Part shown: one piece after another, positions 22,851-34,800 of the stretch
How the letters are laid out: every line of letters begins with the position of its first letter
How positions within the stretch are numbered: position 1 is the first letter of the stretch
Program-made: the position numbers and the translations under genes
Notes under the pieces: model-generated
What the model was told of the DNA's origin: nothing
What the model saw: only the letters and a program-made list of their open reading frames with translations
Databases searched by the model: none
Assembly (NCBI GenBank): GCA_032209605.1
Contig: JASFXZ010000027.1
Span: forward strand, 9,815,372-9,879,371
Direction of reading: 5' to 3'
DNA length: 64,000 nucleotides
Source of the DNA: Mactromeris polynyma
Taxonomy: Eukaryota > Mollusca > Bivalvia > Venerida > Mactridae

Positions 22851-25800
22851 ATGAAGGTGAAGATATTCATATTTGTGGACTTTGTCGTGCACAGTTTAGT
22901 GATGTTGAATTATTTATTGAACACAAGAAAAATAAATGTCCAGTCACACATGTTCGACGACAAAATCAGGTAAAAGCTATCATGCCTTTTTATATACCGC
23001 ACTGTGTAAAGCTTTGTTACATTATTCTCAATGGATGGTCATGTTGGCATAACATTGCTTTCTAAATCAAATGAACATTTTTATGCCCCTGCCATTCAAA
23101 GAATGGTGAAGGGGCATAAAGAGTAAACCCCTGTCTGTCCGTGCAATAATTGGTTTCCGATCAATTACTCTTTCAAGGATGGGTGAATTCAATTCAAATT
23201 GGGCACATACTTATAGGACAATAAAATACAGGTCAAGTTCAATATCGGTTACAATTCACATACAAATGTATTTTTGGAGGAGTTATGGCTGTTTTTCAAC
23301 TTAAAAATTGGTTTTCCTGATCAGTAACTCTTGAAAGGATGGATGGATTCAACTTACTGGGCACATAAGGATGATAAAATCTGGTCGAGTTTGATTTTCA
23401 TTACAATCCGCCTATTTTTGGAAGAGTTATGGCCCATTTTCGACATAAAAAATTGGTTTCCAATCAATAACTCTTGAAAGGATCGGTGGATCCAATTCAT
23501 ATTGGGCACATAAGCACAGGATAATACAGGGCAAAGTGTGATTTCAGTTACAATCTGCCCATTTTTGGTGGAATTATAGCCCTTTTGTACTTAAGAAATT
23601 GTTTTTTCAAGTAATAGTCCTTCAAATTTCTTCAAATTTATTTGGCCTTTACATACAAAGTATTTGTATTCTACTGAAAAGCCCATAGCGGGGACATCCT
23701 TGTCCTATGGACATTAAGTTATTATATGTTCTCTCTTAAATAAGAATCAACTTTAAGTCAAATGGATACCTATAATTTAGAGAAAAAGTGATCCTTCAGC
23801 CAGGATCCTTAGGGTGAAAATGTGGCTTTTTGGAAATTCCAGGGGTCAAAGGGTCAACTCCAGGGTCACATGGAAACAACAATTAAAAGAACATAAGGGA
23901 CACATGACACAAACATAAATGATGGGTGAAATATGTTGAAATAAATGAGCATATAGATTTTCTCCATTTCTAGTTTCAGACCGGTCAGACAGATGGTCCA
24001 AGCACTGGGACTAACAAGCAAACCATCAACACATCTTTCCAGAATGCTCATATACCTAACAGCATACAACCGGTGATAAATAATGCACAAGATCAGGTCA
24101 GATGACATAAAATTTCTGTCATTGCATATTTTATTTTTTTATATCAAATTGAAATGGGCCATTCAAAACTATGTTTTATTCTAAATGTAATTTTGGACCC
24201 AATGAATTGGAATCAACGGAGTCCGACTGAATGAATGAAAATACTGAATCTACAAAACAACTGAAGCCCTACATTTCTCTAGGATGTTGTCTGGTACATT
24301 TTTTTCACATATTCTATGTAAATTTTATTTTGCCAGATGTCTAGTGGGGTGTAGCGACATGATATATTTGCAAAATTGTATGTCAAAGAGCTTTTTTGGT
24401 TATATCTGTCTTGAGACATTTGTCATTAATTCCTTTGTTGTTTATTTTAGACGATTAGTGATGAAACTATAGGATCTCAACTGGATGAAAACACCACATC
24501 TATGGGATATTTTCCTATGACCAGTGCTCAGCCTGAAAGTAATGGTATGAATTCAGAAAATTAAATTTATATAGATGTACAGTGTTCCCTCTCTTGAGCA
24601 ACATTTTGCGGAGACCAGCCAAGTGTTTGTTGTAGAGAGGGAGTTGTTGTAGAGAGGGAATGGTTTGTTGGGAGATGTGTGTTGATGTTTGGTATGAAAA
24701 GGTGTATAGTGGTGTTAATTTCAATACACATTAATAAACAGTCAGAAACAAATAACAAACACAGTATGAACATGTGATTCATTATATTACATGTATTAGA
24801 AAATAAATACTTGTATTTAATTTAGAAATTGTAGCAATCAAGTTACACAACAGCATATCAATGAAAACTATCAGATATATATTCTTTTGAACAGTTATGT
24901 CTATAAATGCAGCACCACTCTTACACCACAGTATATCAATGAAAAAAATCTGATATTTTCTTCTGAACAGTCATGTTGGTCAGATTCATTTCTGTAAATG
25001 CAGCAGACGAGTCCATGATGCTGCACCAATATTGTCTCTACCTGAATCTGTGTTCGACCACAACCAAATTGATCAGCTACAGACTGAGCAGTTTTGCCTT
25101 GCTCAAGTAACTTGATTGCAGCTACACGCTGTTCTAAGGTTAAATAGATCTTTTTCTTCTTGGTACTCATTGTAAAACAAAACGTAGCTTATAATCTAAA
25201 TAATAATTTATGAAGTGAACTGAATGAAGTATCAGAACGATATGAAAGTGACCTAGTCATAATGCCAAATTTCTTGCTCAAAATTAACCAATTACAGTTT
25301 GTCTAAACATTAATGAACGTAAACAATGAACGTGCACATCTTACGATTGCCGACACAATTACGATCAAACACATTAAAGGGCACGTCCGACAAACACTCT
25401 TTGAGGTTAATAATACATACCTTAGGTGTGAACAACAATTGTCATCGAAGGGGCATTTAATTGTTTCCAATTTACCAAATCGCTAATCCTGAACGTGTTT
25501 ATTTACTCAATTACACATATGCCGATCTAACAATGCTGGTTCTCGTATTGTAATCGCTGTAGCGTATACAGCAACTTGAAAGCGGAAACCAAAGTGTCAT
25601 CACATGCGTAAATTAAGTGTCGTCAATTTCCGTTCGGACCGATTTTTACCGAAGCCGTTCAAGGGAGGTAAATTTGTCGTGTCGGACGTTTCTTGAGTGT
25701 CGTTTGTCGTTATAGGGAGTTGTCGTTCCTGGGAGGGAAAAATACGTTGAAATCGCTCGGGAGGAAAATTGAATGTCGCTTAAATGAGGGAACCGCTCAA

Positions 25801-28800
25801 GAGAGGTGACGTAACTAGAGGGAACACTGTACAATAATTGTCTGCTGTTGATAATGATGATTTGATTTTATAAATAAAAATAAATGGAGCTATGACCATC
25901 TTGCAATTTTTCTTTTTTTCACATTGCTACTTCTTACTTTTACTATTTTAGCCATCAGTATGCAGATAAACAACTTTTTAAGTATTAAAAAGCTAAAATA
26001 GCTTTACTCATATCTTAGGAAGCTATTTTCCAATCAAGGTAACAACATTAATTTTAAAACGATGGCATAGAAACTTGTTAAACCTCATCTCTGGTCTGTT
26101 AAATATTTCATTCATTTTCATCAATAGATGAAATCCGGATTTCACTAAAAATAGCTCAATTTTAGATCTAATTAAGTTCAGTCAGATATTGAATCCTGTC
26201 TTTTCATTGCACTGTGAGCACGATGTTAATGGTATATTGTTGTTTGTACAGCAGGATTAGAGGGAAGCCTCCCTATTTATATAATTCCTGGGTATATCTA
26301 TTATCATAGTTTATTTATAACAGAGCACATCTGTTTTCAAGTTTATGTTTAAAGGTACATGTAGTCTTATTTGTTCATCAAAATATGCCGAGTGATAATT
26401 TTGAGGAAGCAACATGTTTATGCTTTTACTCAGACTTACACTAAGCACTTTTCTCTAAAGTTTCCTGATTCTGCTAAACCCTGTGCTAGCTGTTAACTAG
26501 TCAAGATAGAAAATATCTGTATCAGACTCTCGTATTTGAGGTTTTGGTTAGGAAACATGTAAGCAAAGTGACCATGCAGCACTTCAGGGAGGCATTTATC
26601 ACCAATTTTCTCATATTTACTATTAAGCATATTTTGACAAAGAATCAGACCAAACCATGTACCTTTGATTATATGAATTAGCGTGTATGTCAGATTTCTA
26701 ATTTACGTACACTCTAATAAACGCATTTCACAAGAAAATGTCTTTGTGCTAAGTTTTAAAGACTTAAAAAATTTAATTGATATATTGTTGATATTTTTCT
26801 TTTGATGAATTGATATTGTTGATATTCAAAAATTTGAATCCATGACAGTCTTACAATTAAAATAAATGAACCAATACTAAATATTTTAGGTAACTGTTCT
26901 ATCACTCGACATCAGTATGTGATATTGCCATGCCCGTCAGAGGAGGATTCTGTCATATCTGGTGCTGTTGGCCAGTCAGATCAACCAACGTATTCTGGGA
27001 TTGAAACAGTATACACGTTGAATTCTCCTTCATTACAGCCCACGTGTAGTACTTCTGATGAAACGGTCACTTGTAAAATATCTGGGTCTGCTCAGGAACA
27101 AGTTTCTTACAGAAAGACTGAACAAATTTATTTATCCAATGAAACATTTAGTGACCAAGTGAGCCAAACATTGGACGAGCAGTCTATCCAATCTGACGCA
27201 ATGTCTTACAGTCATCCCGAGGAACCTGTCTTCTATAGAACTACAAATGAAAATGTGCAACCAGTCAATTATAGTAAAAATGATCCACTTCAAAGCACCG
27301 AATCTCAAGTGATATTACATAACTTAAGTAATGTTGGAATACAACAGCCAGGTACCATGACCGAGGTACCTTCACACAGTGAGTCTTTGATACATGATGG
27401 GAACCAGTCAGCACTAAGGGAGCAGTTAATTTGTTCCAGAGACAATATTGACATCACAAACATTATGCCAGTCCAACTTGTATCAAATTGGAATGCCCCA
27501 AAGAAGCAAAATATGAAGAAAAGTTCTTCTGTAGTGAAATCCAAGACAACTGTTAATCCAAACATTACTGAACAGCCGAAGCAAGGTAGGAGTTAGCTAC
27601 TTATTATTACTATTATTGAAACTTTTCACATCTAATATATTCAAGATATTTCTGTATAACACAGACAGTAACTATTCTGTTAGTTTTTCACAGTGTTAAT
27701 TTTTCTGTTATTAGCTAGGTAATGGAGGAAGAACAGGCTAGTACTGGTTACAGTACCTGACTGGTGTACATAACAGAAATACTGTTGAAAACCATAAATA
27801 AAAACTCCCCCAAAATATTTATATATTCTACATCAATGAATTTGAAATTAGATTTAATTTGCCTTGATTCAATTACAAATTCTATTCTAGTGTGTTGTGA
27901 TCATTTACGACTGTTACAGGTCACAGTATGATACCATTCTTGATTCAATTTGAAATGGTAACAAAAGTTCTAATTGTGGTGTATTGTAAGTCGTTTCTTT
28001 TCTTGATTTATGTATGCTGTTATTTTCCCACAGTTACCAAAGCTGAGAAGAAACCAGCAGAGAAAAAATACTGTTGTAAATTTGAAAAATGCACTTATAA
28101 ATCAGGTATGGTTAATTTAAACATATTTATTTATCAAGATAAATGTTTACACATAAGAGTAAAATCACACAAAATATACATACAATGATCATGATTGGTG
28201 AATTGAACTGAAAGCTAACAGCTTTTTATGCACCGAAGGTGGGCATATTAAAATTGCACCATGTTTCCGTCTGTCTGTCCGTCCTGATTTTTCGTGTCCA
28301 GGCTGTAACTTTGTCATGTACTGACATACTTAAAAAAACTTGGCACATGTGTTCGGCACATAAAGGCGACGTGTTGTGTGCAAGACCTACATCCCTTCCT
28401 CAAAGGTCACACTTAGAGGTTGATCATTATGGAATGCTGCATATATGGAGTATAGATGGTCATGTCCGAGCACATTTAATCATCAGTTCCTTCACTTAAT
28501 TATTGATCTTTCCGTCATTCTTTGAATACCACTTCAGGGGCATTAGTCACTTACTGTGATAGCTCTTTTTAAAATATATCTTGTTGAGCTGAATGTGTGT
28601 ATTACCAATCAATGCCTATTGTTATATGGAATTATGTACTGGATTGCCGAAGAATCTGAATACCAGGTAATGTATTTGGTTTAGATGTTTATATACAAAC
28701 AAGAAAATAGGTATAAAAATAGATATAAATATGCAGTCTACCTCCCGAAATGTCACCTCCCACGAACGACAACCTCTTTACAACGGCATTATTATTTCCC

Positions 28801-31800
28801 CCCGTTGGATTTCAACGCAATTTCACCGCTTACGAACGACACCTCTACAACACACAACAACACTAATGTGTAAAACCTCCCAAGAACGACAAGGTTTTTC
28901 AAAGTAAACATCGTGAATTTTTATTATGGGATATTTTTTAGTTCATTCCAGATTTGTTCGCTGAAATTACTTGTCAAACTGATAACCGAAAGTGTAAAAT
29001 CGGTATACCAGTCAGAAATACTCCTAAATAGTCTCTAAACCATGGAATCAAGCGCTTGGTGAAACTGATAAAAATACGACGCGACCCTCGCTTGTCATGT
29101 TGTTTATTCAAGTTTCACACGTTTCTATTGTATTCAGATATGACAATTGGCGATACAATTGTTAGTTGGCGACTCTATTAAACGGATGACCCCCAGATTA
29201 CGAGTTAATACGCAGATATTGCTATTAACAGCTTATGATACGGATGAAGACATGATTTTAATAAAATTTCAGCCACACAAAAAAATCTCCCGTATTAAGT
29301 CTCAATCTCCCACTTTTCGAGGTGCAATCTCCCGATTTGCCTTCAGAAAAAGGTTCACATGTATATTAAAATACTTTCACAAACAGTTTGTGAAAGTATT
29401 TTAATCATGGTTGTCAAATTCACCGCCCCTTGATATTTGCGTAATTGTAATGAAATGTGAAAAATTGCATGACATTGTTCTTCATGGTGAAAGTTACTTC
29501 AGTACTGATCTCTATTAATATTTAGGATATGATTATCTCTGACACGTAAACATTTCTTTTGGGAATTTCAAATTTTATCAAATAAAGATTTTTTTTAAAT
29601 AAAAGAGATAATCAAATCATAAAATTTAATTGAAAGCAGACTATATCTAGACATCAGGTTGCTAAGCATAACACCCATGATTACTCTTCGAACCGGCAAC
29701 CGCAACACTTCAGCTTAGTTGAACCTCACTAGAACAACAACCTCTCTACAACAAACAATTTCCCTCCATCCCAATGGTGTTTGCTCTAGAGAGGTTGGAC
29801 TGTATACATAGAAAATAGTGATGAAATAATTATGTAAATATGGTTATTGTCATATAAGTTATTGATTTCCTATATAAAATGTCTACAACATATATCTGTT
29901 CTGTTTAATCTTCAGTAGTATAATGATAATTGTACATGGATTATTACAGCTCATATGAAAGATCTAGAGCGTCACAGCCGAACTCATACGGGGGAAAAAC
30001 CATTTAAGTGCACCAAGTGTCCAAAAGCATTTTCTCGCACTGACAAGTTAACTCTGCACATGAGGTATCACCTTGACGACCGCATTTTTAAATGCAATTT
30101 TTGTAAGTACATTATGTGGCTTAGATATAACATTTTATGATGTATGGGTTAAGGATCGAACATTATAAAACGTGAGATTAATCTCCAAGCTCTTATCTCA
30201 GTTTTGTATTTCAGTTTTCCAATGTTAGCTGTGGTTAAATTATGAAATTGGTCATACAGTATTTATGTATTTGTCTTGTTTAATCTAGATAAACTGCTAA
30301 GATTTGTAACATAATTATGTATACATTGTATATATTTATAACCTCACACCACAGTTTCTCAGCTCCATTCCCAAGCTTGTGTAAATGTTGTGTATGCATC
30401 TGTTTGTCATTGCTGCTGTCTTGGGTCTGACTCTTGATGTGTAAATGTTGTGTATGCATCTGTTTGTCATTGCTGCTGTCTTGGGTCCGACTCTAGGTGA
30501 GTAAATGTTGTGTATGCATCTGTTTGTCATTGCTGCTGTCTTGGTCTGACTCTTGGTGTGTAAATGTTGTGTATGCATCTGTTTGTCATTGCTGCTGTCT
30601 TGGGTCTGACTCTTGATGAGTAAATGTTGTGTATGCATATGTTTGTCATTGCTGCTGTCTTGGGTCTGACTCTTGGTGTGTAAATGTTGTGTATGCATCT
30701 GTTTGTCATTGCTGCTGTCTTGGGTCTGACTCTTGGTGTGTAAATGTTGTGTATGCATCTGTTTATCATTGCTGCTGTCCTGGTCTGACTCTTGGTGTGT
30801 AAATGTTGTGTATGCATCTGTTTGTCATTGCTGCTGTCTTGGTCTGACTCTTGGTGAGTAAATGTTGTGTATGCATCTGTTTATCATTGCTGCTGTCTTG
30901 GTCTGACTCTTGGTGAGTAAATGTTGTGTATGCATCTGTTTATCATTGCTGCTGTCTTGGTCTGACTCTTGGTGAGTAAATGTTGTGTATGCATCTGTTT
31001 GTCATTGCTGCTGTCTTGGTCTGACTCTTGGTGAGTAAATGTTGTGTATGCATCTGTTTATCATTGCTGCTGTCTTGGTCTGACTCTTGGTGAGTAAATG
31101 TTGTGTATGCATCTGTTTGTCATTGCTGCTGTCTTGGTCTGACTCTTGGTGTGTAAATGTTGTGTATGCATCTGTTTGTCATTGCTGCTGTCTTGGGTCT
31201 GACTCTTGGTGTGTAAATGTTGTGTATGCATCTGTTTGTCATTGCTGCTGTCTTGGTCTGACTCTTGGTGTGTAAATGTTGTGTATGCATCTGTTTGTCA
31301 TTGCTGCTGTCTTGGTCTGACTCTTGGTGAGTAAATGTTGTGTATGCATCTGTTTGTCATTGCTGCTGTCTTGGTCTGACTCTTGGTGTGTAAATGTTGT
31401 GTATGCATCTATTTGTCATTGCTGCTGTCTTGGTCTGACTCTTGGTGTGTAAATGTTGTGTATACATCTGTTTGTCATTGCTGCTGTCTTGGTCTGACTC
31501 TTGGTGTGTAAATGTTGTGTATGCATCTGTTTGTCATTGCTGCTGTCTTGGTCTGACTCTTGGTGAGTAAATGTTGTGTATGCATCTGTTTATCATTGCT
31601 GCTGTCTTGGTCTGACTCTTGGTGAGTAAATGTTGTGTATGCATCTGTTTATCATTGCTGCTGTCTTGGTCTGACTCTTGGTGAGTAAATGTTGTGTATG
31701 CATCTGTTTGTCATTGCTGCTGTCTTGGTCTGACTCTTGGTGAGTAAATGTTGTGTATGCATCTGTTTATCATTGCTGCTGTCTTGGTCTGACTCTTGGT

Positions 31801-34800
31801 GAGTAAATGTTGTGTATGCATCTGTTTATCATTGCTGCTGTCTTGGTCTGACTCTTGGTGAGTAAATGTTGTGTATGCATCTGTTTGTCATTGCTGCTGT
31901 CTTGGTCTGACTCTTGGTGTGTAAATGTTGTGTATGCATCTGTTTGTCATTGCTGCTGTCTTGGGTCTGACTCTTGGTGTGTAAATGTTGTGTATGCATC
32001 TGTTTGTCATTGCTGCTGTCTTGGTCTGACTCTTGGTGTGTAAATGTTGTGTATGCATCTGTTTGTCATTGCTGCTGTCTTGGTCTGACTCTTGGTGAGT
32101 AAATGTTGTGTATGCATCTGTTTGTCATTGCTGCTGTCTTGGTCTGACTCTTGGTGTGTAAATGTTGTGTATGCATCTATTTGTCATTGCTGCTGTCTTG
32201 GTCTGACTCTTGGTGTGTAAATGTTGTGTATGCATCTGTTTGTCATTGCTGCTGTCTTGGTCTGACTCTTGGTGTGTAAATGTTGTGTATGCATCTATTT
32301 GTCATTGCTGCTGTCTTGGTCTGACTCTTGATGAGTAAATGTTGTGTATGCATCTGTTTGTCATTGCTGCTGTCTTGGTCTGACTCTTGGTGTGTAAATG
32401 TTGTGTATGCATCTGTTTGTCATTGCTGCTGTCTTGGTCTGACTCTTGGTGTGTAAATGTTGTGTATGCATCTGTTTGTCATTGCTGCTGTCTTGGTCTG
32501 ACTCTTGATGAGTAAATGTTGGAAAGTCAACTGGGAAACAATATTGTTTAAATCCTTATTTCTGTTATACCGTCTTTTACTGCTGAATTAAACAAACAAA
32601 GATTGCATTTGCAATTTTTCTACTTTTCCTCTTGTCTAATGTGATGATTTGTGATGTGTTTCTGTATTTAGGTGACTATAGTGCAGTTGAAAACAGCAGT
32701 TTGAAGAAACACATCAATACACATTTTGAAGAACGACCTTTTAGGTACGTTTGTTTTATCTGCTGTTTTGGTGAAAATATGTTGTTAAGACAAACAACTT
32801 GTTTTTGGGTAAATATATGTTGCTGTGACAAACACATCTGCAACTTAAAGAAGTCGAGAATATTTTGGTTGTTCAAAATTACAGGGTTTGGACTCTGTGT
32901 TGACATCGTAATATCGACATTCCGGTTTAGTCGACATATTTGAAAAGTCCCGATTTCTGTCGCAATATATTGTATAAGGAAAATGATTCATGTCGACATT
33001 TCTATGTTGACAATTTCGATTTCTCTGGCCCAAAGAGTGTTTTCACACCTAAATGTACTTGTTTGTGTCGACATCCTCGCGACGTGATCGGAACTGAAAA
33101 GATGTCAATTGACTGTGTGTGAAGAGATTAACAATTTTATCTCGACCTATTGTTTGTGTAGCAAATAATTTGTTCACAGTTTGTGAAACATCGTAGTTTG
33201 CAATCTAATTGATAAGTGTCACAGCGAGTATTAACTAATTTCAGTAAAACTGATAAATTCAGCCACTCGCCGTATTTGATTAAATATTGTTGAAACAAGG
33301 GCATTAAACCTGAAAAACAACAAAAAAGAAACATACATATATATTCTGTCTGTGATATTATTTATTTAAAGTATACCAATTATCACGAGTCAATTAGTTT
33401 TACAACACCTGCAGCTAAACATGCAAAAGTAAGTTTTACAACACTGCCATAGCAAAAACGCGACAAGTAAGTTTGCCAGTACAACATATTTTTTCAGGTC
33501 CCTATAATGTCGACATAACAGGTTTTGACTGTATATAATAGTGTGGGAAATTCTAAGAGACAACTGAACATTCTTTTACATCATACCAAAGGCTATTTCA
33601 ATTAAACAATTTATCATGCATGAAACACCCCTAATGTATCAAAAAACTACAAATCTCAAATATCATTGTCATTATTGTCATAAACTAGCTTTATGACACA
33701 ATTTACGATACAATTAATTGAATACATGTTATCCTTTCATGACTAATACATGTATGTAGAATTGTAATTTGTTGTTGGATCTTATAGATAGTGATGTCTT
33801 TTTATGTTACAGCTGTCAGGTTTGTCCATACAAGTCACGATCATCGAGCCAACTTCGGATTCATCTACGAATACACACGGGTGATAGACCGTATAATTGT
33901 AAAGTATGTGATGCACTTTTCAAAGTGAGTTCAGATCTTCATCGACATATCCGCACTCATACTGGAGAAAGGCCTTACAAATGTGACATAGAAAATTGTA
34001 CATACAGATGTGCTGTAAAAAGTAAGCTTTATTATTATCTATTGCAGTACTGTGTAAGTGATATTTTTGGCTCACTTGAGCACAAAAGTGCTCAAGGTGA
34101 GCTATTGGGATCACCCTGTGTCCAGAGTCTGTCGTCGTCAACAATTTAGACTGTTAACACTCCAGAGAAAACATCTTTTACATAATCTGCATGAAATAAT
34201 CAGAATGTTTGTCTCAATCAAATATATGCCAAATTCGAAGCTGGGACATCTTGGGTCAAAAACTAGGTCACTGGGTCATATTATGGTAAAACCTTGTTAA
34301 CACTCCAGAGGTCACATTTTTGACTAGATTTACATGAGACATGGTCAGAATGTTTGTCTTAATGAAATCTAGGCCAAGTTCTAAGTGAGTAACCTGTATT
34401 TGCACCATGGGTTGGTAACATGAACTTGCACCATTGGTTGGTAACCTGTATTCGCACCATTGGTTGGTAACATGTACTTGCACCTGGGGTTGGTAACCTG
34501 TATTCGCACCATTGGTTGGTAACATGTACTTGCACCTGGGGTTGGTAACCTGTATTCGCACCATTGGTTGGTAACCTGTATTTGCACCATTGGTTGGTAA
34601 CCTGTATTCGCACCATTGGTTGGTAACATGAACTTGCACCTGGGGTTGGTAACCTGTATTTGCACCATTGGTTGGTAACATGTACTTGCACCTGGGGTTG
34701 GTAACCTGTATTTGCACCATGGGTTGGTAGCCTGTATTTGCACCATGGGTTGGTAACCTGTACTTGCACCATGGGATGATTTTAACTGTGGTTTGCTTTC

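Noticed and set aside
30336..32043. Frames in the 59-bp array
   Set aside because: The unit is not a multiple of three and the frames just cycle through it. No homology is seen.
34268..34772. Three overlapping minus frames with GANTGYQP-type repeats
   Set aside because: The 26-bp array lacks stop codons in every minus frame; it lies in an intron of the opposite-strand ZFP64-like gene.
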